Assembly: GCF_027942865.1 (NCBI RefSeq)
Contig: NC_134515.1
Span: forward strand, 4,125,339-4,189,338
DNA from: Odontesthes bonariensis
Taxonomy: Eukaryota > Chordata > Actinopteri > Atheriniformes > Atherinopsidae
DNA: 64,000 bases
Direction: 5' to 3'
Of the stretch, positions 22,108-34,274 are shown in pieces. Position 1 is the first letter of the stretch, and every line of letters begins with the position of its first letter. A program made the translations under genes and the position numbers. The notes below the pieces were generated by a model. It worked only from the letters and a program-made list of their open reading frames with translations. It made no database searches and had not been told where the DNA came from.

Positions 22108-25100
22108 TCACAGGCGGCAGCGGTTGGAAAAGTTGGGCGACTCGGGGACCGTGAGAGGAACGTCGCTCTTCTTCACTGCGACAGGTTTGTAGTGTCTGAC
22201 CGGCTGAGCTTTGTGCACCTGAGGAGGAGAAGAAGAAGAGCGGTCAGAAACGAGTCAGAATCTGTGATCACATCATCTCAGAACCTCAGAAGCCGCCTCC
22301 ACCTGTTCCTGCCGCAGCCTGGCGATCTCCTCCCGCTCCCGCTGCTCCTCCTCCTGTCTCTGCGCCTCCTCCATGCGCGCCCTCAGCGCCTCCTTCTCGC
22401 CGTGCCGCCGCTCCACCTCCGCCCACTCGCGGGCCCGGCGCTCCGTGGCCAGCTCGAAGGCGTCCACCACTGCAGAAGAAGGAATGTCTGGGTGGATGAT
22501 GGTGAAGACAAGAACACAGTGAGTCGCAGCACATCTGCAGCTTTCAGACTGTGGGAACATCTGGAGGAAGAACCCGAATAACGGAGGGCTGCGGCTTCAG
22601 GCCGTCTGATCTGAAAGCAGCTGCAGACGCTTTTAAACAAACTTTCATTCGCTTCTGACGGCGCTTTTGACAGCAAAAGCCCACTTGTTGTGTTTTTTTT
22701 CCCCAACTGGGAAAACTGCAGCGGATGATTGTGTTTCAGACGCATGTTTGTTGTGTTGTCGCTTTTAATTGCGACTGTTTTCCAACAAATGCGACACACC
22801 AACTCGCACACGTTCAGCGGTTCACCACCGGCATTCGGTTTAAATCCCAAACGCTCCCACACTCACACAGGGTTCACTCATCGTTACTCTTATGGACCCG
22901 AGAGGGAGAGGAGGAAAAACTAACAAGCATGCAAATGGCATTTATCACGGCCAGAAAAATTATCGAGTTAATTTTGAATTATCATGCGATTAATTGATTT
23001 ATTGAACATTGTGACAGGCCTACTGACATCTTAAACTAAACTGCCGTCGGTCAGAGGTCGTGTTTCTGCCAGATTCTGTGAAACGACCCGAAACTGAAAA
23101 CCAGAACCGCCGATTCTCAGAAAACTGGTCCAAACTGGCTCGTATGTGGACCTGGAAGCTGTGAGCGGCCTCGGTGAGACGCTGAGTTTAATCATTTGAT
23201 TGGTTAGCCTGTCCTCTGGTTTAATAAACACGTCAGATTAAACAGAAAGCTCGGCGGCTCTTCTTACCCACTGCGCTGCGGCCCTCCTTCCGCGGCCTGA
23301 AAGGCACTTTATGAGTGACCGTGTTGGGTCTGGCTTTGAACACGGCCGCCTCCTCCTGGAGCTTCTGCTCCTCCTTCACCTGCAGAACAGAAGCCAGACG
23401 ATGTAAAATACTGTAAAGATAAAAGCAGGCGGTGCAGGCGGCGGGTCGTACCATCTGCTCCCAGCGGCTGCTCTTCACCGCCCCCCGCTCATCCAGCAGC
23501 AGCCTGAAGGGCTCCGGCTTGGTGGGCTCCAGCTTCTTCTTCTCGGGAAGGACCACCGTGTCGAAGTGCGGCAGCAGCTGGGCCTTGAACTGCGGGACCT
23601 GGAGAAGACAAAGAGAGATTCAGCCTTGGCTCTGAGGACGCAGACTCCTGCTTCTGGGACAGAGACTCCACCTCTTCGTTCCGCAGCTCCTCCAGCTTCT
23701 TCTCCTTCAGCGCCCGCCTCTCCTGCTCCCGCTGATCGAAGGAGAACGGGCAGACCTCCACCTGCTGCTTCTCTGGGAGCCGGGGCACGAACGGGAGGCC
23801 GAAGTGCGGCACCGGGGGGACCTTCAGCGGCGAGGGCGGCTTCGCCTGAACAGAACAAAAAGGTTAGAGGAGACGGACCAAGTTGTTAAAACAGTGGGAT
23901 GAAAAGTGGTTGCTGCACATCCACAGTCTTTAGCCAACTCTGCTGAAACATTAGCCTCAGATAAGAGGCTGTGTTCTAAACCGCATACTTCTCCTACTAC
24001 TCATACTAACTTTAACTTTTTTTAAGTTCCCGGATGCATACTAGATTCTCCTAAATGTTGGGTATGCATCATGAGGTCACTACTCATACTCAAACTACCC
24101 AAGATGCAACGTAACGCGACGTCGCCGATCGTCATTTCCTGTCAAAACGGCAGTTTAAAGCTAGCTACAACGAGGGTAGGTTCACTTCCTGTTGTCAAAA
24201 CAAAAGCACCAATTGTATGGTAATGGCTTTCCCTATGATAAAAGGCAACGGGTATTTTATTTTGGTGAAAATAACCGGAAGTGCGTTGCTCACTGCGGCT
24301 AGCTTTAGTAGCACTGAATTCGTGGGAACAAAATTGTAAACAGCCGGTATTTTGTCAGGTTTTCAACACGTTGGGGATCTAAACGACTACTTTCTCGCCT
24401 GAAAATGTTTCAAATGTTGCTAAAGTTTACAGAGTTTAGAGCTTAAGAGAAATCAGCTTCAGGCCGGCTGATTTCGGCTCGGGCAGGAGCGAAATGCATT
24501 GTGGGTAAACGCTCTGCATACTGCATTATGCGGTTTCGAACACACCTTCTGCGTGTCTGTAATTACTGACAGAGGACAGCAAAGCGTTTCTTACTTCCTC
24601 GACCTTGCGGTCCAAACGGATCCTCTTCTTCAGCGCGAACGCCGGGGACTCCGGCACTGTCGGATAGGGAACTTTCTTTTCTGGCAGTCCCTGTAAAGAG
24701 GAAGATTTCCACTTTACCACCAAACGGGAGAGACCTGCAGAAGCTTCGTGTTCTCTGAATAAAACCAGTTTCAGGCGACTGGGACACTCACCGAAACCCC
24801 CTCCAGGACCTTCTTGGGCAGGGGCTTGGCTCTAAAGCCGTGGGGCTTCTCCTCACCCTCTTGGGGCTTCTTTGTGGCCTGTCTCTCCTGGAGCCTTTTC
24901 TCGATCTCCAACTCGAAGCCTTCGGGTACGGTGGGCTCCTTCACCGCCGGCTTCTTCAGCGCCTCGGCACCCTCTAGCATCTTCTTGTTGAGCTCCAGGG
25001 GCTTTATTTTAAACCTGTGATTTTAAACACCGGTTAGTTTATGGCCCCCCCAGAATCTCAACACATTTATAAAAGTTAAGGTTCATACTTCTGGAGCTGT

Positions 25101-28100
25101 TCCAGCTCCTCAGCTTCCACTTCTGCGCTGCTCTTGGTCGCCTGAGGTCGGCCTCTCTGGCGCGTCATCAGCTGAGGGGAGTGGGGCTGCGTGAGCTTCG
25201 GGTGGTTCCTCTTCACCGGAGACGGACCTGAGACGACAGCAGCAGAAACTCAACATCTAACGTGAGGAAACATGGAGCAGTAAGTTTCCTAAATTTGTCC
25301 CCCCCTCCATGGATAGATGAATGTTTGTTTTTTAGGTTCCATATGTTTTAAACATTTCCTTTTATTTATTGAAGTTCTTGAATTTACTTAGCCTGGCTGA
25401 TGCGTCCACAATCTCGATGAGATGGTGGTCTGGGAACCAGGTGTGCATTTTCTCGTATTTGAGGCGTGGTTTACGAATGCCTAGAGCCGTTTATTGGGCG
25501 CTACGAATGTCTATCAAACGGCGTCTGGTTCTTCCCATGCTGCTTTGCGCGCGATTCATACCCAATTCTATCACTTATACCAGATGACGTATGTAGAGCG
25601 ACAGAAATTTGATGAAGAAGAAGAAAAAAAAAAAGTAAAATAAAAGTAAACTTGGGTTCTAAGCTACTTAAAACACTTTCTAAGGCTGCATCGAACGGTA
25701 ACGTTGTGTCCGCTGCCATGTTGGATTAACACTCCACAAGCTTCGGTGTCAACATCGTCTTGCTACCCCCCCGTTCTGTGATTGGTTCCCTAACTCAGGC
25801 AAAAATAAGGGCGGTGGTTTCCAGGCTGCCTTTGCAGTGAGAATGAAATCGCACGCAAAGCAGCATGGGAATTCCCAGGCTAGAATTTACCTGGATTATT
25901 TTAAATTTAAGCTATTTTTTTTTAATTAATTTTATCAACTGGATGAACTCTAATTTGCTTAAAGATGATTATTTAGTATTTTTGTCGGTAAACGGTAAAC
26001 TGTGGCTTAACTGAACATTAAAACAAAAGGACAGCTTTTGTATTGAAGGCTCGAGTTCTTTGGGATAAAATGGACAATAAAACAACTCTTTAAGGTGGAC
26101 GAGCTGTTAAACACGTGCAGTTTCTGCAGTTAAAAACCAGTAAATCGCATCAAAAATTCTCTTTCTGTTGCAGTTCAGCCTTCGTGTCCCTCGCACCTCT
26201 TTCTTGAGTTCTGCGGCTGTGGTAGCGGGTCGGCGTTCGCTTCTGGAACTGCTCGACCTGCTGAGCCATGGAGACGTACGCGGCCGGCTCCTCCCCCTTC
26301 CTCTTCATGCCTTTAGACAGATTGAAGGGCTTTGGCACCGTGGCTCCTCGCCTCATCTTCGTCTTTAAGAGGAAGAGACAAAGACAACAGTTTAAATATT
26401 TATCTTTAGCTCTTTATCAGCTTTCTGCACGCCTCTGATCTGCTTACTGCTGCTGAGGGCTGACGGAGCTGATGGATGAAGTCCACCTCCTTCTGCGAAG
26501 AGTCGGACGTAGCGGACGCCTTAACACGAGAGTCTGTGTTGAAGTGGAATTCTTCCGGCACAGTTGTGGAGATGAGCATCTTCTTTGGTGGGGGATCTGA
26601 AATAAAACGGTGAGTTAGACTCGAAGCCGTCAGATGTGGCATCTTTACTTAAAGGGACAGTTCGCCTCTTGACATGAAGCTGTATGACATCCCATATCAG
26701 CAACATCATTTATGAACATCTTCTTACCCCCTGCTGCGTCCTGTGAGCAGAGTTCCAGCCTCGTTTTGGTGTTGATGAAGGTAGTCCGGCTAGTTGGCTG
26801 GGGTTTAAAAAATAAAGCGTGTTGCTTCTCAAAACAATATGCGTTCAACAGAGTAATACATTTGCATCACAAAATGGTTCTCCAGGAAAAAGTCAGACCT
26901 CACAATCTCTTGGCCCTATTTTCTCTCCCTTCGTATCACTGCCTGCTGTGCAGACCGAAGCGCAGACCGAGCAGCAAACACCGTAACAGGCGCGGCTGTC
27001 AGCAGCAGGCGGTGATACGAAGGGAGAGAAAATAGGGCCAAGAGATTGTGGGGTCTGACTTTTTCCTGGAGAACCATTTTGTGATGCAAATGTATTACTC
27101 TGTTGAACGCATATTGTTTTGAGAAGCAACACGCTTTATTTTTTAAACCCCAGCCAACTAGCCGGACTACCTTCATCAACACCAAAACGAGGCTGGAACT
27201 CTGCTCACAGGACGCAGCAGGGGTAAGAAGATGTTCATAAATGATGTTGCTGATATGGGATGTTACACAGCTTCATGTCAAAAGAGGCGAACTGTCCCTT
27301 TAAAGTGTGACATGAACTCACTGCCAGCCAGCGCCGCCTTGTAGCTGGCCTCGTTCTGCCTGCGGTGCAGCGCCACCTCTCGCTGGAGGCTCCGGATTCG
27401 CTCCATCTCCAGGTCCTCAGAGCTGAGTGGCCTGTGGGGACAGAATCATCACCGTTAGCATTTACTTCTACGGGCTTTGGAGGAGGTCCAAACAGCCACA
27501 CGGGAAGTTCCTTTCAAACTAAACCACCTCGCCTCCACAGCAGAACAATCCTGGCATCACTTAAGTCTTAAATTTCTTTTGGACAATTACAGGAACTTGC
27601 ATATCACACAGGAGCAGAATTAGTCATCATTCTCAGTGTTCCTTATTGTGTTAAAAGCCTTTCAGGCTGTTTTTTGGTGACATCATCTCCAGCTGGATCT
27701 TAATGAAAATAAACTCTTTGGACCAAATTCTGGAGCGAGAGCCACTCCAGGGCAGGTTCTACTTTAGATCAGTTGCAGATCGGTTTGATTTTCCACAGAA
27801 CTGTGCCGTTACATCACTTTAAACATCCCTTCAGCAGATGTTTGAACCCCTCTCCATTTCTTCTGAATTTCTGCAGAAAACCACAGCGCAGAGAGACGTT
27901 CATCTGCACAGATGGTCGGTGTTTGTCTCATTTTCACTGCAAACAAAAGTCCTAAAAATATCTTGCTATGCCCCATTTTTACAACTCTGCACCACTTTCA
28001 GAGGTCTTAAGATGTGACATGCTTAGGTCAAACTACCAGCTGCCCTTCTGACCCTTTTTAACACTTCCTGAAAACGCGCTTTCAGAGGTGCGTAGTAACG

Positions 28101-31100
28101 AGTTACTTTTACTTGAGTAAGTTTTTGAATAAATTATCCTTCTAGGAGTAGTTTTAAATCTCTATACTTTTTACTTTTACCTGAGTAGATGTGTGCAGCA
28201 GAAACTGTCCTCTTACTCCGCTACATTAGGCTACAATGAGCTGGTTACTTTTCTTCTTACCTCTTTGGTATTCTACGCCTCATTATTTTTATCCCCCCGC
28301 GTACGCCTCATTTTAATGTTTTATTCTGACAGAGAGAGAGACTTCAGCCAAAGGCTCTACCACCTGACTGTGTTCCACCAATCAGACGCAGCCGTGCGGT
28401 CTGGTCACGTGACCGTACTCAATCTCAGCGGCGGGACGGGTTAGCTTTAGCATTAGCAGTCGTAGCAAACAAACAAAGTAACAGATGAAAAATGTCAGAA
28501 CCAACGGTGGGAAATGAAGACGCAGACGAGGCCTCATACTGAAAGCATGTTTACCTTACAAAGAGTGAGAAACAGCAGCTACATTATGTGTCTTCTGTGT
28601 CCACCAAAACAAACGCACATTTCAGCAGAAACTCAACATCTAACTTGAGGAAACATGTAGCGCTAAGTTTCCTAAACTCGTTTTTCCCCCATGGATAGGT
28701 GAATGTTTGTTTTTTAGGTTACATATGGGTTACATATGTTTTACACATTTCCTAAATCTCTTTTATTTTTTATTGAAGTTCTTGAATTTACCTGGATTAT
28801 TTTTAATTTAAGCTATTTTGTAATTAATTCATTTTATCAATGGGATGAACTCTAATTCCCCTAAAGATGATTATTTAGTATTTTTGTCTGGCTGATTGAA
28901 TGCTTGTGTTAACAAATAAATCAGACGTTACTCAACATTTACTCAGTACTTGAGTAGTTTTTTCACAGAGCACTTTTTTTACTCTTACTCTAGTAATTAT
29001 TTGGATGACTACTTTTTACTTTTACTTTAGTCATATTATTCTGAAGTAACGGTACTTTTACTTGAGTACAGTTTTTGGCTGCTCTACCCACCTCTGAAGG
29101 TGACCTGGTGAGGTCATCAGCTACTACTTTTAAAAGGTGAAAATACCAGGGTTGTGTTTTTGGGGAGTTTTACACCTGCTGGTGAATTCAGACGCCCTGA
29201 TAGATGCTCCCAGGAACAGGAAGAAGGGAGTAAACAACAACTGAATCCTTCTTTATGCAGCACAGCATTCACCTAACTGGAGATTTTCAAACAGAGAGCG
29301 ATAAACAACAAGAACACTGAGCTCATGTTTTTTCTCCTCTTTGGAATCAGCTCAAAAACACCAAAAAAAGCCATTTAAAGTGATATCGTTTCATCTTCTT
29401 TCCAATAGAAGAACTAAATCCTTCCAATTGTTCAACAAACTTCTTCCATCCGGGCTACACCCTGGACGGGTCCCTGGCACAGACAACCATTCACACTCAC
29501 TCTTTGGGACAATTTAGAGACGCCAAATAACCCAACATGCACGTTTTTGGACAGTGAGAGGAACATGCAGCCCAGCTGGGACTCGAACCAGGAACCCTCT
29601 GGCTGCCTTCTTTCGGTTTTGTGATCACTCACTCTGTACTTGTGGAGGTGGACGCTGGTTCATGGGCCTTTGGTTCCGCCCTGGAGATCAGTCGCTCACT
29701 CTTGCGGAAGCCGCTCCTACATCAAAAAGCTACAGTTAAGAAACTAAGAAGAATAAAACCCGACTCAAAGTGGACGAAGCAGCAAAGTAAACGAGCTTAA
29801 AGGAGGGAAGAGCACAACAGAACAGGAAGAACTCACGCTTTGATCTTCTTTGGCGGTGGTGTGGCTGTACAGCTGATCATTTCCTTGCGTTTTGCAACTC
29901 TGTAATCAATAAAAATGATGTTCAGAGACAATAGAGTTTAGATATTTGATTCCAACTATAATACAGGTTCCCTACACTAATAGATGGATAGATAGATAGA
30001 TAAGTACTTTATTCATCCCAATTTGGGAAAGTATTGTGTTGCAGCAGTGTACAGTATAAAAGATATGTAAACAATTAAAGTAAAAAACAAGCAAATAGAA
30101 TCAAAATGGAGAATAAACATCAGCTATAAACAAATCTACAGTATAGAATAAACATCAAAGAAACATTAGCTATATTTCTTGGATTTCTGGTAAAAATTAA
30201 TCCAAACCAGACTGATAACGGCGAGCCACAGACGGCACAAAAACACCCGGTTTACACTCGATGATTCTTATGTAAATTGTTCTTTATGTGTAAATCTGTG
30301 CAGTTCTGGAATTGGTATTTAAAAATTATGCATTCAGAAACATTAAATTAAATATTTAACACCCTTTTTGAGAAAAAGCTGCACTTTAGACCATGACTGT
30401 ACCTGCGTGGCTGTACAGAGTTGTTGGCGGTCTTTCTCCGGGGTCGGTTGGCGCCTTGAGTGTCGGTCCCCCAGGATGTGACGATGTTTGGCGCCGGAGA
30501 CTCGGACTGGCTCTGAACTGGAATATCTATCAGTCCAGATGGGTATTCAGTAACAAAGTGATCAGGACACATGATCATCTCCAAAAGATTCAGTTATGAT
30601 AAACACAAACTGACCAGGGGCCACGTTCTTCTCAGGGAACACTTCGGCCCCCAACGGATCACCTTCCATGGACACCTGGCTGGGTCTCAAAGGTGTCCTC
30701 AGGTCTGTTCCCCCGACCTCTTCTGCTCATTAAAGGGAAGAATTACAATCAATCATGAGATAAAAGTGATGTTAAAACAGCCAGATTACAAGATGCTTTA
30801 AGAAATTAGAACTTTTTTTTTATTAAATCAGAGATGCCTCATGTGCTGTGATCTTCTAATTTACACCATCAGCCGTTCCTGCCACTGAGGTCATCACATT
30901 CTTTCTGTTTGGCAAAAACTAACAATATCTGACTGAGCACGACTACATTTCCATAAGTTACCGACCGATGCACCGCCTCTATTCACATTCATGCATGTTA
31001 TAAACCAGGCACGTCACCCGACACTTTACCGGGGCCCCTGTAAACATGCGTTGTGCCCCTGTCAAACATCCCAAACACATCCTTCAGACTACTACGACTG

Positions 31101-32698
31101 ATATGTGCCAAGGAAGAATAACAAATAGGGCTGAGTATCGTGGCCAATTTCCTAAATCGATTCGATTCATAAGGTCCTGAATCGATTAATCATGATTCAA
31201 TTCAATCTGCTCTTAAATAATGAAAATGGCTCAACTGTTTTACAAAATACGAATGTATTTTATTCGATCTATTATTTTCACCATAAACAACAAGTTTTAA
31301 GTGCAAACTTGTGAATTGGACAGTTTACTGAAGTTAACTTTAGCTGTGAACACAACTGTCTCAAAAGTGCCGTTTTAAAATTCTAAAGGAATTGCAAGTG
31401 AAAGTGTAACTTGAACTACAACATTCCATCACTGCAAATTGTATTAAGGCATTGTTTCTTAATGTGCAAAAATGATAATGGCAACAAAACTAAAAGTAAA
31501 CTTAAACAATCTAAAGTCAACTCCTGTTATTGTGACTTTCTCACTTGGTAATTGTGAGATTCTTGTGCAGGAAAAGAAGCTCATTGACATGATCTGGGGT
31601 TAGGCAGCTCCTTTTTGCAGTGACAATGTCGTCTGCTGAGCACTTGAATGACAAGCGGACGTAAACGCGCCACTGTTGCATCACGCACGAGACCACTGGG
31701 GTTAACTTCATAGGAAGAAAAAAAAAAAAAAACCAATCTCATGCCCTACAAATCGCTTTTGCAAAATTTTAAATTAAATTTATTTTTTTTACCCAGCCCT
31801 AATAACAAAGGCACGAGTTTCCCTCTTTCAACCACGTAACCTCCTTCAGCCGATGCTGCAGAGGCTTCCAAAGAGTGAAGTGAAGAGGTTGTATTCGCAG
31901 GCGTTGGGACCGTGTGACGCGGTAAGATCCTGCGGCCTGCTCGTCATATTTATCAGCGGACAGTAGCCCAACACATTGTAACAATGGAAGCGTAGCAGGC
32001 CGTATGAACCACTACACACTGATGGACATCAGGAAAGAGTCAGAAGCAACAAGGAGAACTGAGCATGAAGTGGAGGGAGGTGAGGGATTTGTTTTCTACC
32101 TATAGGCCACTGTTATTTCTTACACCATATAAACAGCGTCTGGTTCCATGGCAGATGAAAAATGTGAGACAATATCCTATTCTGCCTATTTACTAAACTA
32201 TCTCAGGCATTATAAATGGGTAAAATGTGGGTAGGCTAGTTTAAACAGCAACCCAATCAGGGGAATAACTTATCAGACCATATCAGGTGCTCTTAATTTA
32301 AGGTTTTAACTTTATTTTGCAATATTCCCTCTCGTAGAAGTATTTATTGACTGTGCTGCAGTAAGATTGAAACATGTTCAGTTCCTGGACTGAAATATTG
32401 TTCATTATTTAGACACTAAACACTGAGCAGACTGGGTTTTTAGTAATATTGCTTCTTGTAAAAAGCTGCCTTGATTATGTTTGATGAGCAACAGAAGGAG
32501 GAATTGAAAAGCTAAATGGCTGAACTCAAAAGTATTTTTATCTGCTTAGATAGCCAATAGCTCTGTTAAACCTGTTGAAGTTCACGCACATTTGAATAAA
32601 TGTTCTTATACTTCCAGTACAGGCTCATTTTCTGTATATGTATATATACATATACAGAAAATGAACCTGTACTGGAAGTATAAGAACATTTATTCAAA

Positions 32699-32734
<36 letters not shown>

Positions 32735-33350
32735 CCCCCATTCAGCTGTATGCCCAGCAACATCCCTGTTGTAAACTACATTTTTTTTAACTGAGTGGAT
32801 GCGTTTAGAGGTTTAAAGTTACAAATCCAAAGAAGCCACAGAACAGTTTATAATCAAGAGTCAAAAATCTGATGATGTGCACAACAAGAAACTTCTTTTG
32901 TCCCAATTATCAAACTTAACAATCAGGAAACTTGGATAAAATGCTTTCACAACATGGCCTGTAAACAGTAAAATTGCCTCTTCTCTGGAGGACACATCCT
33001 GTGAAACAGACAACATCCAGCAGGGCCGCGTTGTTTTTAAATGAGATGGGGCAGGCACTAACAACTCACTTCCTGTGTGGAAGAAACATTTCTCCTTCAA
33101 ATGAAAGCAACCCGCTGAACACAAGACATTTTACACTGAAAGTCCACTTTTCACAGGGAGTGGCTGGAAGCAAAGCAGCAAACAGAGGCTTATAATGTTT
33201 AAAAACATTCAGCCACTGAAGGCCAAAGACATAACAGCTGGATTTAAGACACTTACCAAACCACTTGTCGTCGATTTCGGTCGACTTCAAGTCCACAACA
33301 TGGCTCGGAGCGTCGAACTCGTATGTTTCAGAGTCGCTTTCGGCCATCAT
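22108..33350 (-). CDS. tpx2: TPX2, spindle microtubule assembly factor / Aurora A activator (complete)
   Basis: TPX2 nucleates spindle microtubules under RanGTP and activates Aurora A. Coding exons in transcript order: 33350-33257, 30722-30615, 30517-30403, 29899-29837, 29716-29633, 27431-27322, 26596-26448, 26362-26197, 25227-25089, 25014-24792, 24690-24595, 23845-23672, 23598-23452, 23379-23268, 22469-22285, 22218-22108. Lengths sum to 2076 bp, so 691 residues plus TGA (human 747). Phases join throughout. The start is [16 protein letters not shown]...DKWF, matching the Aurora A-binding YxxDAPS and WF of TPX2. Later landmarks are PFNLSKG...[76 protein letters not shown], a Glu/Arg-rich coiled coil, and the C-terminal [16 protein letters not shown] that corresponds to the kinesin-5-interacting end. 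The donor of exon 23845-23672 (GAG|gtggag) is weak. ATG ATG at the start leaves the first residue open by one codon. Confidence 0.95.
22570..23022 (-). mobile_element. hAT fragment with decayed BED finger, in a TPX2 intron
   Basis: On the - strand it begins taggcctgtcacaatgttca, a hAT-like end, and then encodes [17 protein letters not shown] followed by [17 protein letters not shown] and KHNHP (22862-22725). This is the BED finger of a ZBED-type transposase with part of the His spacing lost. No catalytic domain follows, and the left border is uncertain. Confidence 0.6.
23967..24546 (-). mobile_element. Family A inverted-repeat element, copy 2
   Basis: Starts ggctgtgttctaaaccgcat and ends ggtttcgaacacacc. 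The body is the reverse complement of the copy 1 body (for example gatcgtcatttcctgtcaaa). There is no heptamer expansion: only one or two CATACT units remain. Intron of TPX2. Confidence 0.85.
25236..25990 (+). mobile_element. Family E hAT-like element, internal fragment, carrying a nested insertion
   Basis: Matches the part of copy E1 that runs from cagcagaaactcaacatcta to tttagtatttttgtc (28622-28888). It is interrupted by the element at 25388-25882. The terminal parts are missing. Intron of TPX2, starting a few bases after exon 25089-25227. Confidence 0.75.
25388..25882. mobile_element. 495-bp MITE with perfect 8-bp target duplication, nested in family E
   Basis: The ends are ttagcctgg and ccaggcta, flanked on both sides by gaatttac (25380-25387 and 25883-25890). 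The uninterrupted paralogue at 28789 reads gaatttacctgg once, so the empty site is known. An 8-bp TSD points to the hAT superfamily. Confidence 0.85.
26649..27303. mobile_element. Family B palindromic TTAA element, copy 2 (full)
   Basis: TTAA-agggacagttcgcctc at the left, gaggcgaactgtccct-TTAA at the right. The arms are inverted copies of about 290 bp around a GC-rich centre (gtgcagaccgaagcgcagac). Intron of TPX2. As RNA it would form a very long hairpin. Confidence 0.85.
27432..28082 (-). other. TPX2 intron, unannotated
   Basis: Unique-looking sequence upstream of exon 27322-27431 and before the family E element. No exon or RNA gene seen. Confidence 0.45.
28083..29096 (-). mobile_element. 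Family E hAT-like element, copy 1
   Basis: The ends are cagaggtgcgtagtaacg and gctctacccacctctg, imperfect inverted repeats of the CAGAGGTGGGTAG kind seen in hAT elements. The body is shared in opposite orientation with 61950-62940. The 83-codon frame inside both copies has no recognisable domain. Intron of TPX2. Confidence 0.8.
29432..29592 (-). mobile_element. tRNA-like SINE fragment
   Basis: On the - strand, ggttcgagtcc (29589-29579) matches the pol III B box. It is followed by sequence containing gttgggttatttggcgtctc and gggacccgtccagggtgtag, a dispersed fish repeat motif I recognise only in type. Lies between TPX2 exons. Confidence 0.45.
29985..30180 (-). mobile_element. LINE 3' end with (TATC)n tail, reverse
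   Basis: Short gatagata run, then tactttattcatcccaatt, tgttgcagcagtgtacagta and atatgtaaacaattaaag. This is the reverse complement of the copies ending at 34801 and 39739. The short tandem-repeat tail marks the 3' end of a non-LTR retrotransposon. Family not assigned. Confidence 0.6.
31126..31801. mobile_element. hAT-like MITE with perfect 8-bp target duplication
   Basis: Starts tagggctgagtatcgtgg and ends ttacccagcccta, flanked by ataacaaa on both sides (31118-31125 and 31802-31809). It is non-coding and AT-rich. Intron of TPX2 between coding exons 30615-30722 and 33257-33350. The end resembles the BED-carrying elements (tagggctggg). Confidence 0.85.
31810..33256 (-). other. TPX2 first coding intron, rest
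   Basis: Contains the hairpin at 32586-32703, a (TA)n run at about 32704-32733, and otherwise unique sequence. No further TPX2 exon is needed here, because the flanking exons join in frame. Confidence 0.5.
32586..32703. repeat. 118-bp near-perfect hairpin
   Basis: Two 59-base arms meet at tatata|tacata. The only mismatch I see is ggctcatt against aatgaacc. The outer ends are gcacatttgaataaatg and its inverse. A (TA)n microsatellite follows at once. It could be a miniature mariner-type element inserted at TA, or the source of a hairpin RNA. Confidence 0.85.
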
Positions 33351-34205
33351 CACAGGCTGTTTGTTTGTTTGTTTGTCAACTGATCTAAAACCCAAATTAA
33401 ATACAGATATTCCATTAAAGCATGGGTGTCGCACCCGTGGGGGATGGGGGTGTTTGGACACCCCCACTTTTACAGCAAGATGATTTCATCCCCCCCCACA
33501 CGGTAAACCCGTTTGCCCCATGGATGTATTATATTAACGGTTTGCCGACCCTCGTAGTGCACCAACATACAATGTGTTTTAAAGACCCTGTACCCTCTTT
33601 AGAATAATTCCATCCAGATTTGAGCAGTCTAACTATTGTAGTTTCCATACAGAACCTAGTTTAGGGCGATCAAAATACAAAAAAATGCAGTAAAATGGCC
33701 CTGTTCTGCATTTTCACAAATCAGAAAAAGGTTTCACAAATCCCAAACAAGGTTTTAATTAATCTAAAGCTTCTTTAGAATAATTGTATCCAGATTTGAG
33801 CAGTGTAACTATTGTAGTTTCCATACAGAACCTAGCAACAAAGCTAACGCTAAGCTACAAATACGTGCAAATGTGTTGATGATGGAAAACTGACTACCCG
33901 GTTGCAAAAAAATGTTTATAAAATACGTGGAAAAGGCTAATAACAGATGCATACTACTGCAAAGATAAACTTTAAGGTTGTTAATGTGACATTAATAATA
34001 AAGTTATGGAAAGAAACAACTGTCGGGCTAACGTAAGTCATCCATTAGGCACTATAAAATAAACCAAACCGTGAACCCAAAGCTAATAAAAAAAACAATT
34101 AACGGCAGCACAGTCCGTGTTGCTATCTTCATACGTAATCAGGATTAAGGTAGAAGATATATTTAGCTATATACAGCACAAATAAAACTGTCTGAAAAAG
34201 CTCAC

Positions 34206-34270
34206 CGCTCTCGTCCGTTCCCACAGCGACTCAGAACTAAAACTGCAGCCGTTGCACGAAGTCCGACGTT
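34206..34270 (-). other. tpx2: Probable TPX2 5' UTR exon
   Basis: On the - strand the stretch ends gagcg|gtgagc, a good donor, and lies just downstream of the CCAAT-box promoter. The coding exon at 33350 has an acceptor (aaacaaacag) a few bases before its ATG, so at least one non-coding 5' exon is required. The upstream border is inferred. Confidence 0.45.
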
Positions 34271-34274
34271 ACCG

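Noticed and set aside
22192..22581. 129-codon + strand frame rich in Leu/Arg
   Set aside because: Antisense of the TPX2 coiled-coil exon 22285-22469.
23475..23889. Several 100-130 codon GC-rich frames on both strands
   Set aside because: Shadows of TPX2 exons 23452-23598 and 23672-23845 in other frames.
28193..28444. 83-codon frame, repeated at 62579-62842
   Set aside because: Interior of the non-coding family E elements; no domain or composition typical of protein.
29633..29640. TPX2 exon donor placed at 29640 (gtacag)
   Set aside because: It would break the frame to exon 27322-27431; the stronger gtgagt donor at 29633 restores it.
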